A DNA stretch of 64,000 bases from F-183 sp964627455 (GTDB taxonomy: Bacteria > Acidobacteriota > Terriglobia > Bryobacterales > Bryobacteraceae): NCBI GenBank assembly GCA_964627455.1, contig CAZVKC010000027.1, forward strand, positions 1-64,000. Reading direction: 5' to 3'. A program made the translations under genes and the position numbers. The notes under the pieces are model-generated. The model saw only the letters and a program-made list of their open reading frames with translations. It searched no databases and was not told the DNA's origin. Every line of letters starts with the position of its first letter. Position 1 is the stretch's first letter. Shown here piece by piece: positions 32,989-40,752 of this stretch.

Positions 32989-33813
32989 ATGCTTGGCGCC
33001 CTTTTCATCCCTGCCTTGACACTCGCTGCCGCCGCGGATGCGGATGCGCGCGTCCCACGCCTGATCCAGGCGCTCGGTGAGGATGTTCGCAACTTCCTGC
33101 AGGTTTCGACGCGGCTGGTATCCGAAGAAACCCTGCAGCATGCCACCCGCGATGAACACGGCGAGTGGAAGCGTCACACGGTGGTCTCGCAGTACTCGTT
33201 TGCGTCCCCGCGCGAGGAATCGCGTGCCGTGCGGGAGATCCGCCAGGTGCAGGCGGTCGATGGCAAGCCTCTGAAGAACAATCGCGGACTCGAGGCCGTT
33301 GCGTCAGCCGTTGCCGCCGGATCCGACAAGGAAAAGTTGAAGCTCCTCGAGCAGTGGGAGCGTTTCGGCATCAAAACGGTCGCGACGGACCTCGGCCAGT
33401 TGTTGCTCCTGTTTTCGCCGGAAGGCATCGTCAACTACGAGTTCCGGTTTCAGGCCCGCCGGTTCGTGGGAACCGCGCCGGTGCTGGTGTTTGCGTACAG
33501 CCAGATCGACGGACCCGGTTCGATGACCGTCTTCAAAGACGGCGCCGTGCAAAAACCGAAGTTGACCGGCGAGGTTTGGGTCGATGAGAAGAATTACCGG
33601 CTGCTGCGCGTGGCGCTTCATACCCACGTGCCTGCGGAAAAGAAGTTGCTCGCTCGCCAGGACCTGATCGTGGATTACGCCTGGTGGCCCGCAGGTTGCG
33701 TGATGCCTGTATCCGCGCTGCACCGCGAATATGTGAATGGCGCACTGCGCGTCGAGAACCGGTACGAATACGCAGCTTACAAAACATTTGCTGCTTTGAA
33801 CAAAAAGAAATGA
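32989..33813 (+). CDS. Secreted hypothetical protein
   Basis: A 274-aa protein with a signal peptide (about 1-20, MLGALFIPALTLAAAADA). The mature part alternates helical and beta segments and ends in a Lys-rich tail (LNKKK). Segments such as 'GEVWVDEKNYRLLRVALHTH' and 'LIVDYAWWPAGCVMPVSALHREY' recall outer-membrane lipoprotein-sorting-like beta folds, but I cannot name a family. It starts one base after the aminotransferase stop and overlaps the esterase gene by 4 bases (ATGA), so it sits inside an operon. Confidence 0.75.
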   Translation: MLGALFIPALTLAAAADADARVPRLIQALGEDVRNFLQVSTRLVSEETLQHATRDEHGEWKRHTVVSQYSFASPREESRAVREIRQVQAVDGKPLKNNRGLEAVASAVAAGSDKEKLKLLEQWERFGIKTVATDLGQLLLLFSPEGIVNYEFRFQARRFVGTAPVLVFAYSQIDGPGSMTVFKDGAVQKPKLTGEVWVDEKNYRLLRVALHTHVPAEKKLLARQDLIVDYAWWPAGCVMPVSALHREYVNGALRVENRYEYAAYKTFAALNKKK

Positions 33814-34433
33814 AAGTCATCTACTTGCACGGGTTCGCATCGAGCCCACAGTCGAGCAAAGCGCAGTTCTTCGCGGAGCGGTTCCGCCAGATGGGCGTCG
33901 AGTGCGCCGTTCCCCAACTCGATGGCGGGGATTTTTCCCATCTCACCATCACCGGCCAACTGCGCGTCATCGAGCAGGAGGCGCAGGGGCAGCCCGTCCG
34001 TCTCATCGGATCGAGCCTGGGCGGTTATCTTGCCGCGCTCTACGCGTCTCGGCATCCGGAAACCGACCGCGTCGTGCTGCTGGCGCCGGCCTTCTGCTTC
34101 GGAACCCTGTACCCGCGCGAACTCGGCGCCGAGGCCATGCGCGACTGGCAACTCACGGGCAAACGCCAGATCTTCCATTACGGATTCAACGAAGAGCGGA
34201 CCCTCGGCTTTGAGCTGATTTCCGACTCCGCCGATTACCCGGATTACCCGCTGGTCCAGCAGCCTGCGCTGGTCATCCATGGCCGCAAAGATGTCGTCGT
34301 GCCCCCGTCGCTGTCCGAAACCTTCTGCGCCGCGCATCCCAACTCCAGACTGCTGCTGCTCGACTCCGATCATCAACTGACCGACGTCACCGAGACGCTT
34401 TGGAGCGAAACGGCCGCGTTCTTTGGGCTATAA
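33810..34433 (+). CDS. YqiA-like alpha/beta-hydrolase esterase
   Basis: A 207-aa cytoplasmic hydrolase of the small YqiA/UPF0227 type. The protein begins at the first strand (MKVIYLHGFASSPQSSK), with the nucleophile in 'LIGSSLGGYLAALYA', the acid Asp in 'VIHGRKDVVVP' and His in 'DSDHQLTD'. The family hydrolyses short acyl esters and its physiological substrate is unknown. Its last codons contain TATAAT (34429-34434), a probable -10 for infA. Confidence 0.9.
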   Translation: MKVIYLHGFASSPQSSKAQFFAERFRQMGVECAVPQLDGGDFSHLTITGQLRVIEQEAQGQPVRLIGSSLGGYLAALYASRHPETDRVVLLAPAFCFGTLYPRELGAEAMRDWQLTGKRQIFHYGFNEERTLGFELISDSADYPDYPLVQQPALVIHGRKDVVVPPSLSETFCAAHPNSRLLLLDSDHQLTDVTETLWSETAAFFGL

Positions 34434-34434
34434 T
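34429..34434 (+). promoter_or_regulatory. -10 element and ribosome site of infA
   Basis: A perfect TATAAT overlaps the esterase stop codon. No clear -35 is seen 16-18 bases upstream. AGGAGG lies at 34454-34459, 4 bases before the infA ATG, the strongest ribosome site in the window. Confidence 0.5.
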
Positions 34435-34463
34435 TTACTTGGATACAAACTCTTAGGAGGCAG

Positions 34464-34682
34464 ATGAGCAAAGAAGATTCGATCGAAGTAACTGGCACCG
34501 TCGTGGAAAAGTTCCCCAGCGGTTTGTTCAGCGTCCAGTTGGACCAGGACCGCACCATTCTCGCCCACTTGGCCGGTAAGCTGCGCCGCAACCGTATTCG
34601 CGTGCTGGCCGGAGACCGGGTGACGCTGGAAATGTCGCCCTACGATCTCACCAAGGGCCGCATCACCTACCGACACAAGTAA
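34464..34682 (+). CDS. infA: Translation initiation factor IF-1
   Basis: A 72-aa single OB-fold protein (residues 5-70) that binds the ribosomal A site during initiation. Family blocks are 'MSKEDSIEVTGTVVEKFPSGLFSVQL', 'AHLAGKLRRNRIRVLAGDRVTLEMSPYDLTKGRITYRHK'-like, ending in the expected Arg-His-Lys. It is alone rather than in a ribosomal-protein operon, with its own AGGAGG site. Confidence 0.97.
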   Translation: MSKEDSIEVTGTVVEKFPSGLFSVQLDQDRTILAHLAGKLRRNRIRVLAGDRVTLEMSPYDLTKGRITYRHK

Positions 34683-34687
34683 TTCGA

Positions 34688-35833
34688 GTGCTGCCAAACG
34701 CCGCTCCCGCCGGCAGGATCAAGGTTCTGATTGTTTTCGGAACCCGACCTGAAGCGATTAAGCTGTGCCCGGTGGTTCATTGCATGCGCCAGGCTCCCGG
34801 TGGGGAGTTCGACGTACGCGTGTGCGTCACGGGACAGCACCGCCGCCTGTTGGATCAGGTTCTCGAGGTTTTCGACGTCCGCCCGGACCACGACCTCGAC
34901 GTCATGCAACAGGGGCAGACCCTTACCCAAAGCATGAGCCGGATTCTGTCCGCTCTCGAGGGCGTGATCGCCGTTGAGAAGCCGGATATCGTGCTGGTGC
35001 AGGGTGATACGACGACTACCCTCGCCGGCGCGCTGGCCGCGTTCTACCAGCGCATCCCTGTCGGACACATCGAAGCCGGGCTACGCACCGGCGACATGGC
35101 GCAGCCCTTTCCCGAGGAAATGAACCGGGTCGTCACGGGCCGCCTCGCGGACCTGCATTTTGCGGCAACCCGGGGCGCCGCCGAAAATCTGCTGCGCGAA
35201 CACGTGGATCCCCAGCGGATCTTCGTCACCGGCAATACCGGCATCGACGCGGTGCTGTATGTCCGCGACGGCCTCGAAGCCGGCCGCATCCCGTTGAAAT
35301 CCTGGCCGCTCGACCCCGGCAAAAAGCTGATCGTGGTCACCGCGCACCGGCGCGAAAGCTTCGGCGAGGGATTCGAACAAATCTGCTCGGCGGTCGGCCG
35401 CCTGGCCGCCCGCGGCGATGTGCAGATCGTCTTCCCGGTCCACCCCAATCCCAACGTCATGGGACCGGTGAACCGGCATCTCACAGACAAGCCCAATATC
35501 CTGCTGCTCGAACCTCTCGGCTACACCGAATTCGTGGATCTCATGCGGCGCTCGTATTTCCTGCTGACGGATTCCGGCGGGGTCCAGGAAGAGGGTCCGT
35601 CGCTCGGCAAGCCGATCCTCGTCATGCGCGACAAGACCGAGCGTCCCGAAGCGGTCGAAGCCGGCACCGTCCGGTTGGTCGGCGCGAGCGAAGAACGCAT
35701 CTGGAACGCCGCTGTCGACCTGCTCGAAAACGCGAATTCGCACTCGGCCATGAGCCGCGTTCACAACCCTTACGGAGATGGCCTCGCCAGCGGCCGAATT
35801 TCGGATCTAATCCGTTCATTCCTAAGGAAATAA
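34688..35833 (+). CDS. wecB: UDP-N-acetylglucosamine 2-epimerase (non-hydrolysing)
   Basis: A 381-aa GT-B-fold enzyme making UDP-ManNAc for surface polysaccharide. It carries the N-terminal 'VFGTRPEAIKLCPVV', 'VQGDTTTTLAGALAAFY', 'GHIEAGLRTGDM…PFPEEMNR', 'VTAHRRESFGEGFEQIC' and 'LTDSGGVQEEGPSLGKPILVMRDKTERPEAVEAGT', all WecB/MnaA signatures. The start is GTG 34688, 5 bases after infA. No other polysaccharide gene is adjacent, although galE is at 43170. Confidence 0.96.
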   Translation: MLPNAAPAGRIKVLIVFGTRPEAIKLCPVVHCMRQAPGGEFDVRVCVTGQHRRLLDQVLEVFDVRPDHDLDVMQQGQTLTQSMSRILSALEGVIAVEKPDIVLVQGDTTTTLAGALAAFYQRIPVGHIEAGLRTGDMAQPFPEEMNRVVTGRLADLHFAATRGAAENLLREHVDPQRIFVTGNTGIDAVLYVRDGLEAGRIPLKSWPLDPGKKLIVVTAHRRESFGEGFEQICSAVGRLAARGDVQIVFPVHPNPNVMGPVNRHLTDKPNILLLEPLGYTEFVDLMRRSYFLLTDSGGVQEEGPSLGKPILVMRDKTERPEAVEAGTVRLVGASEERIWNAAVDLLENANSHSAMSRVHNPYGDGLASGRISDLIRSFLRK

Positions 35834-35856
35834 AAATTCATAAAAATTTGTAAAAA
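35832..35856. other. Phased A-tracts (likely bent DNA)
   Basis: Three AAAAA runs start at 35832, 35842 and 35852, exactly 10 bases apart, so their bends would add on one face of the helix. They precede the terminator-like hairpin and the AAA+ gene. Confidence 0.6.
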
Positions 35857-35887
35857 CGGCCTGTTTTCGAGGCCGGAATTTGGTTTT
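35857..35887 (+). terminator. Rho-independent terminator after wecB
   Basis: Stem CGGCCT/AGGCCG (35857-35862 and 35870-35875), loop of 7, followed by a T-containing stretch (GAATTTGGTTTT) and preceded by A runs. It ends the infA-wecB transcript. Confidence 0.65.
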
Positions 35888-35929
35888 GCCGGGGGGCGGC
35901 CGCTACACTCGTGGGCGAAGGGGAATGTA

Positions 35930-37027
35930 GTGCGCATGAGAAGCAACATTCAATCGATCCGGCAGCGCCGTTGGGACGCTCTTTTGCCGGCCTCCACGGG
36001 TTCGGGCGTCGACCTGAAATCCCAGTTGGAACAGCGAGTCGTCGGGCAGCCGAGCGCTGTGCGAGAGATCGTGCCGTACGTCGAGATGCACCAGGCCGGC
36101 CTGGCCCCGGAGAATCGCCCCGTGGGCGTATTCCTCCTGATGGGACCCACAGGCACGGGTAAGACCCGCACCGTCGAGGCCCTCGCCGAAGCCCTGCACG
36201 GCAGCGAAAAGGCGATGGTCCGGATCGACTGCGGGGAATACCAGATGGAGCACGAGGTCGCGAAACTGATCGGCGCGCCTCCCGGGTATCTGGGACATCG
36301 CGAAACGCAGCCGATGCTGACGCAGGCCAAGCTGAACGCCGCCACGAGTGAGTACTCGAACCTGTCGATCGTCCTGTTCGACGAGGTCGAAAAGGCCGCC
36401 GGGAGTCTGGCTCGCCTGCTTTTGGGGGTCCTCGACAAGGCGACTTTGCGTCTCGGCGACAACAACACGGTGAACTTCGAGAAGAGCCTGATCTTTCTCA
36501 CCAGCAATCTCGGTGCGGAGGCGATGGCCCGCCAGTTGAAGCCCTGGTTCGGATTCGAGGCCATCGCGCAGCCGAACGGCGACGAAGACGTAGAGGATGC
36601 CGAAGTCCGCCTGCGCCGCATCGGCATGGCCGCGGTGCGCCGCAAGTTCTCGCCGGAATTCGTGAACCGCCTGGACGCCGTGTTGACCTACCGCCCGCTG
36701 TCGGACGAGGTGATGGGATCGATCCTCGACATGCAGCTTGCGGAACTGCAGCAGCACATCATCCGGCGCCTGGGTGCGCGTGCGTTCCGCGTTGCGATCT
36801 CGAAGTCCGCCCGGCAGTTCCTGCTGCGTAAGGGGACGAGCATCGAGTACGGCGCCCGCGAACTCAAGCGGACGATCCTGCGCAGCCTCACGCAACCGCT
36901 GGCCGGATTGATGGCGGCCGGGCGGATCGAAGCCGGATCCCGCGTCACCGTGGAGGTCGAAAAGGACGGCTCGGGATTGCGGATCAGTCCGCATCGCGCG
37001 GTCGAATCGGATGAAGAAGCGGCGTGA
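35930..37027 (+). CDS. Stand-alone ClpB-D2-like AAA+ ATPase
   Basis: A 365-aa protein corresponding only to the second nucleotide-binding module of ClpB/ClpA. It has Walker A GPTGTGKT (72-79), the pore-loop region 'GAPPGYLGHRETQPML' (115-130), Walker B IVLFDE (147-152), sensor 1 'FLTSNLG', arginine finger region 'RRKFSPEFVNRLD' and sensor 2 'GARELKRTI' in a C-terminal D2-small domain. The N domain, D1 and coiled M domain of ClpB are absent. The Tyr-containing pore loop argues for a protein-threading role. The start is GTG 35930, preceded by AAGGGG. Confidence 0.88.
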   Translation: MRMRSNIQSIRQRRWDALLPASTGSGVDLKSQLEQRVVGQPSAVREIVPYVEMHQAGLAPENRPVGVFLLMGPTGTGKTRTVEALAEALHGSEKAMVRIDCGEYQMEHEVAKLIGAPPGYLGHRETQPMLTQAKLNAATSEYSNLSIVLFDEVEKAAGSLARLLLGVLDKATLRLGDNNTVNFEKSLIFLTSNLGAEAMARQLKPWFGFEAIAQPNGDEDVEDAEVRLRRIGMAAVRRKFSPEFVNRLDAVLTYRPLSDEVMGSILDMQLAELQQHIIRRLGARAFRVAISKSARQFLLRKGTSIEYGARELKRTILRSLTQPLAGLMAAGRIEAGSRVTVEVEKDGSGLRISPHRAVESDEEAA

Positions 37028-37066
37028 GGATGCGTGGGCGTTCTATCCTGAAAGGGAATCGTCTTC

Positions 37067-37735
37067 ATGGATACTGAATTCCTAGCAACATTTCCGATGT
37101 GGTATGTCGTGTTCCTTTTGTCGGTGACATGCCACGAGGCCGCCCACGCGCTCGCCGCCAAATGGGGTGGTGACCTGACCGCTTACCAGGCCGGCCAGGT
37201 CACCCTCAATCCGATGCCGCACATCCAGCGGGAACCCTGGGGAATGGTCGTGATGCCGATCCTCAGCATGGTGATGGGCGGGATGCTCATGGGCTGGGGA
37301 TCCGCGCCTTACGATCCGTATTGGGAACAGCGCTATCCGCGCCGTGCGGCCTGGATGGCGCTGGCCGGTCCGGTGGCGAACGTGATTCTCGCGATCATCG
37401 CCGCCATGCTGTTGAACGCGTTCGGCGCAGCGGGCATCTTCCCGCGCTCCGGTGGTCCTTCGGGCTCGATGGCGATGGGTTGGGAGATGTTCCTGTCGCT
37501 GATGTTCGTGCAGAACATCATTCTGGCGTTCTTCAACCTGCTGCCGGTGCCGCCGCTCGACGGCAATTCGGCGATCACGCTGATCATGCCCGCAGGGTTG
37601 GCGGCGCGGTTCCGGGAGATCACCCGCAGTGGATTCCTTGCGATGTTCGGGATCTGGATTGCCTGGTTTCTGGCGGCGCCGTTCCTGAATCCGGTGCTAA
37701 GCCTCGCCACCCGGCTGCTGATCCGGCAACACTGA
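37067..37735 (+). CDS. Site-2 protease-like M50 membrane metalloprotease
   Basis: A 222-aa polytopic protein (about 5-6 membrane helices). The zinc motif His23-Glu-Ala-Ala-His27 lies in the first helix and the third ligand motif in 'LLPVPPLDGN' (Asp in LDG). It is the short S2P/FtsH-linked-type M50 without PDZ domains. Such proteases cut substrates within the membrane, for example anti-sigma factors. It ends overlapping the convergent small gene at 37697 by 39 bases. Confidence 0.9.
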   Translation: MDTEFLATFPMWYVVFLLSVTCHEAAHALAAKWGGDLTAYQAGQVTLNPMPHIQREPWGMVVMPILSMVMGGMLMGWGSAPYDPYWEQRYPRRAAWMALAGPVANVILAIIAAMLLNAFGAAGIFPRSGGPSGSMAMGWEMFLSLMFVQNIILAFFNLLPVPPLDGNSAITLIMPAGLAARFREITRSGFLAMFGIWIAWFLAAPFLNPVLSLATRLLIRQH

Positions 37736-37999
37736 CTTGGTTTCGCGCACCAGGAATCGAAACGCCTTGTACGGGATCATCGGGTAGTGGTAGTGGCCGA
37801 GGTCCCGGTAGCTCGAAGACGACACGACTTCGGGGAACGTGGCGTAGAAGTCCGCGCGCGTCATCCGGAAACGGCCGGCGGGCGTCGAGACTTCGAACAG
37901 GTCGGTGTCGGCGAGTGGTTCGATCAGATCGCGCCGGAAGCTGAGGTGACTCGATGAGTACACGCTCGATGCGCCGGTAATCGATTCTGCGTCGTCCAC
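37697..37999 (-). CDS. Conserved-looking small hypothetical protein
   Basis: A 100-aa protein of unknown function. The central part (FRMTRADFYATFPEVVSSSSYRDLGHYHYPMIPYKAFRFL split over residues 43-82) is Tyr/His/Phe-rich and looks like a constrained fold rather than random frame. The start is GTG. A TATAAT on the minus strand (38042-38037) lies about 38 bases upstream. Its 3' end overlaps the M50 gene on the other strand. Confidence 0.6.
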   Translation of the reverse strand: MDDAESITGASSVYSSSHLSFRRDLIEPLADTDLFEVSTPAGRFRMTRADFYATFPEVVSSSSYRDLGHYHYPMIPYKAFRFLVRETKSVLPDQQPGGEA

Positions 38000-38047
38000 G
38001 ACTCTTCTTTGGAATGCGTTCGTCAGGCTAACCCCTATTATATAGAC

Positions 38048-38734
38048 TCATACGCGAAACGCCGGTAAATCGTTCAACCGGTACACGCCGGCGTCCCGCT
38101 TCTGGATGAGCGTCTTCTCGAACCGCAGCAGGTGTTCGATCAGCGCGGGGACCTCCGCGCCTTCGTCGGTAGCGGCGTCGAGCGCCTGGCTGCAGGTGAT
38201 GAGCGCGTCCTCGAAACGGCCCATGCGGCGCAGCAAATCGGTGACGAGTGCGTCTTCGAGGCCGGGTTCCCCGAAGTCCTGCCCGGACTGTTTGGCGCGG
38301 TGCCAGTGTTCGAGCGCCATGCCCCGGGCGATGGATGCCGCCTCGGTGTTGGCGTCGGCCGCGTCGTCGCAGGCCCAGGCGGCGTGGAGGCAGGTCCAGC
38401 CGGCGTCGGCGTACTGGCCGACCCGCGCGAGGATCAGCGCGTGGCAGAGAAACGGGCGGGCCATTTCAGGGAAGCGCGAATCCGTCAGGTACCGCTGATA
38501 GTCGAGCGACTCGATGAGGTCGCCGGCATGCTCGTGGATCGACGTGATGTCAGCCGCGCAATAGCCGCAGTGTTCGCAACGCTGCATCCAGGTGCGGATC
38601 GTGTCGCGGACGGGTCCATTGGGCCGTGTGTCGAGGTCCGGCGGCAGATGCCCGGCCGTCACTGCGGGACTCGCAAACTGGGTGGATACCTCGCCGCAAC
38701 AACCGCAGCGCACGTAGCGTTCGATCAGACTCAT
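38048..38734 (-). CDS. Zinc-ribbon protein, DUF2225-like
   Basis: A 228-aa protein with an N-terminal Cys4 zinc site: CGCC near residue 10 and CEHCGYC near 53. A helical TPR-like part follows (about 75-220; 'ALILARVGQYADAGWTCLHAAWACDDA', 'LLRRMGRFEDALITCSQAL'). The layout recalls DUF2225, whose function is unknown. ATG 38734 is used; an upstream in-frame start adds four residues. It is divergent from the gene at 38764. Confidence 0.7.
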   Translation of the reverse strand: MSLIERYVRCGCCGEVSTQFASPAVTAGHLPPDLDTRPNGPVRDTIRTWMQRCEHCGYCAADITSIHEHAGDLIESLDYQRYLTDSRFPEMARPFLCHALILARVGQYADAGWTCLHAAWACDDAADANTEAASIARGMALEHWHRAKQSGQDFGEPGLEDALVTDLLRRMGRFEDALITCSQALDAATDEGAEVPALIEHLLRFEKTLIQKRDAGVYRLNDLPAFRV

Positions 38735-38763
38735 GCAAACCGCCAAGGTAGCATGGGGACAGT

Positions 38764-39360
38764 ATGGATCTGACGCCCGCCGAGCGAAAACTGTACCGTT
38801 CCTTGAAGAATCCGTTCCTGATCCAGCGGTATCTCGACGAGGGGATCGGTTACAACAAGAAAGCTACTTGCTATGCGCCGCGGGCGGTGATCCGGCACGA
38901 GACGGCGCATTGCATGGAAGGCGCGATGTTCGCGGCGGCGGCTTTGCGGATGAACGGGCATCCGCCGCTGGTGGTGGATCTCGAGGCCGTTCGCGACGAC
39001 GATCACGTGATCGCGGTGTACCGGTCGCACGGGCGCTGGGGTTCGGTGGCGAAATCCAATTACTCAGGTTTGCGGCTGCGCGAGCCGGTGTACAAGACGG
39101 TTCGCGAACTGGTGATGTCGTACTTCGACCAGTACTACAATTTGCGCGGCGAGAAGTCGTTGCGCGGGTTCTCGCGCCCGATCAATTTAAGGCAGTTCGA
39201 CCGGCTGAACTGGATGACGGTTGACGGCGAGATGTGGGAGATCCCGACGTATTTGTGCGGGGTCGCGCATTCGCCGATTGCGCCGCCGGCGGTGATGAAG
39301 CGGCTGAATCGAATGGATAAGCGGCTGTTCGGGGCAGGGCAGTACGGGATGCAGAAGTGA
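38764..39360 (+). CDS. Transglutaminase-like cysteine protein
   Basis: A 198-aa protein with a likely Cys-His-Asp arrangement of the transglutaminase/protease fold. Cys lies in 'ETAHCMEGAMFAAAAL' (near 50), followed by a beta strand with 'PPLVVDLEAVRDDDHVIAVYR' (His near 82) and 'GRWGSVAKSNYSGLRLRE'. The assignment rests on this pattern and is not certain. It overlaps the next gene by 4 bases (GTGA), so the two are coupled. Confidence 0.65.
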   Translation: MDLTPAERKLYRSLKNPFLIQRYLDEGIGYNKKATCYAPRAVIRHETAHCMEGAMFAAAALRMNGHPPLVVDLEAVRDDDHVIAVYRSHGRWGSVAKSNYSGLRLREPVYKTVRELVMSYFDQYYNLRGEKSLRGFSRPINLRQFDRLNWMTVDGEMWEIPTYLCGVAHSPIAPPAVMKRLNRMDKRLFGAGQYGMQK

Positions 39361-40628
39361 TTGTCGCGTTTGGGTTCGTTTTGTATTTAGCCGCGGCCGG
39401 GCCGGATTTCGCGACCAAAGTTGCGCCGGTGATCCACGCCAAGTGCACGCCGTGCCACCGTCCCGGCGAGGTTGCGCCGTTTCCGCTGCGCAATTACGCG
39501 GAAGCGTCGAAACATGCGCGCCAGATTGCGGCGGTTTTGACGCAGGGATTGATGCCGCCGTGGAAAGCGGTCGAAGGGGATTTCGAGGGTTCGCGGGCGC
39601 TGACGGCGGCGGAACGAAAGGTGATCCTCGATTGGGTGAAGGCCGGCGCGGTGATGAAACCGGGTTCGCACGAACCGCCGGCTCCGGAGTTCCCGTCAGG
39701 ATGGCGTTTGGGCGAACCCGACCTCGTCCTGGAAATGCCGCAGCCGTTCACCGTTCCCGCCGACGGCAACGACTTGTACCAATGCTTCGTGATCCCGCTG
39801 CCGCCGGGGTCCGACCGTTACGTGCGCGCCTGGGAGTTCCAACCCGGCGCACGTAACGTCGTGCATCACGCGTTGTTCTTCACCGACGGATCGAAGGGTG
39901 CACGCAAACGCGCCGGCGTCAACGGAACGTACTCGTGCTTCGGCGTCCCCGGATTCCTGCCCTCAGGCAGCCTCGGCGGCTGGTCGCCGGGATTCGCACC
40001 GTTCACGTCGCCCGAGGGCACTGCGTCCACCCTGCAATCCGGCCACGACCTTGTGATGCAGTTGCACTATCATCCGAGCGGCAAGCCGGAAGCCGATCGC
40101 AGCCGCATCGGGATCTACTTCGCCAGGGAGAAGCCTCCGAAGAAGATCGTCGACGTTGGGTTGGTGGTGCGGGACATTCAGATTGCCGCGGGCGACGCGG
40201 ATTATCGGGTCCGCGACTATTTCACGATCCCCATTGATGTGGACGCGATCGGCGTCATTCCGCACGCGCACTACATCTGCAAACGCATGCATGGTTGGGC
40301 GACGCTCCCGAACGGCCGCCGCATCACGCTGATCCGCATCAACGACTGGGACTTCAACTGGCAGGAGCAATACCGATATCGCAAGCCGCTCCGCCTGCCG
40401 GCGGGCACGAAGGTCGAGATGGAGTTTTCCTACGACAACTCGGCGGCGAATCCGCGGAACCCGTCGCGTCCGCCGAAGCCCGTCGAATGGGGACCCGACG
40501 CCACCGACGAGATGGCGGGCCTGCACATCCAGGTGATCCCCGTGCGCATGGACGAAATGCCGGAACTCGGCAAGGCGCTATGGGGCAAGATCATGCGTTC
40601 GGTCGGCGGTTACTTCCCCCGCAAGTAG
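39357..40628 (+). CDS. Cytochrome c / copper-monooxygenase-like fusion
   Basis: A 423-aa exported protein. After a short hydrophobic leader there is a c-type heme site Cys30-Thr-Pro-Cys33-His34, with Met66 in GLMPPWK as likely axial ligand. A C-terminal part (about 120-423) resembles the two-domain copper type II ascorbate-dependent monooxygenase (PHM/DBH) fold. Candidate copper ligands are His170-His171 (VVHHA), His237/His239 (QLHYHP) and His303/His305 (IPHAHY). The fusion would feed electrons through heme to copper. The substrate is unknown. The start is GTG. Confidence 0.78.
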   Translation: MIVAFGFVLYLAAAGPDFATKVAPVIHAKCTPCHRPGEVAPFPLRNYAEASKHARQIAAVLTQGLMPPWKAVEGDFEGSRALTAAERKVILDWVKAGAVMKPGSHEPPAPEFPSGWRLGEPDLVLEMPQPFTVPADGNDLYQCFVIPLPPGSDRYVRAWEFQPGARNVVHHALFFTDGSKGARKRAGVNGTYSCFGVPGFLPSGSLGGWSPGFAPFTSPEGTASTLQSGHDLVMQLHYHPSGKPEADRSRIGIYFAREKPPKKIVDVGLVVRDIQIAAGDADYRVRDYFTIPIDVDAIGVIPHAHYICKRMHGWATLPNGRRITLIRINDWDFNWQEQYRYRKPLRLPAGTKVEMEFSYDNSAANPRNPSRPPKPVEWGPDATDEMAGLHIQVIPVRMDEMPELGKALWGKIMRSVGGYFPRK

Positions 40629-40639
40629 CCGAGGCCAAG

Positions 40640-40659
40640 GGGACACTCCGGAGTGTCCC
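40640..40659. repeat. 20-bp palindrome, intergenic repeat copy 3
   Basis: GGGACACTCC followed directly by its reverse complement GGAGTGTCCC, 11 bases after the copper-protein gene. It shares the GACA…TGTC frame of the elements at 14186 and 20264 and may terminate transcription before dapD. Confidence 0.6.
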
Positions 40660-40752
40660 TTCCATTACCCCTTCTGCCCTGCGGGGATTTCCCGGGGTGT
40701 TGCCTGCAGGGGGTATCGCCAGAAAGCCAGACGTTATCATGGATCTTTGCAC

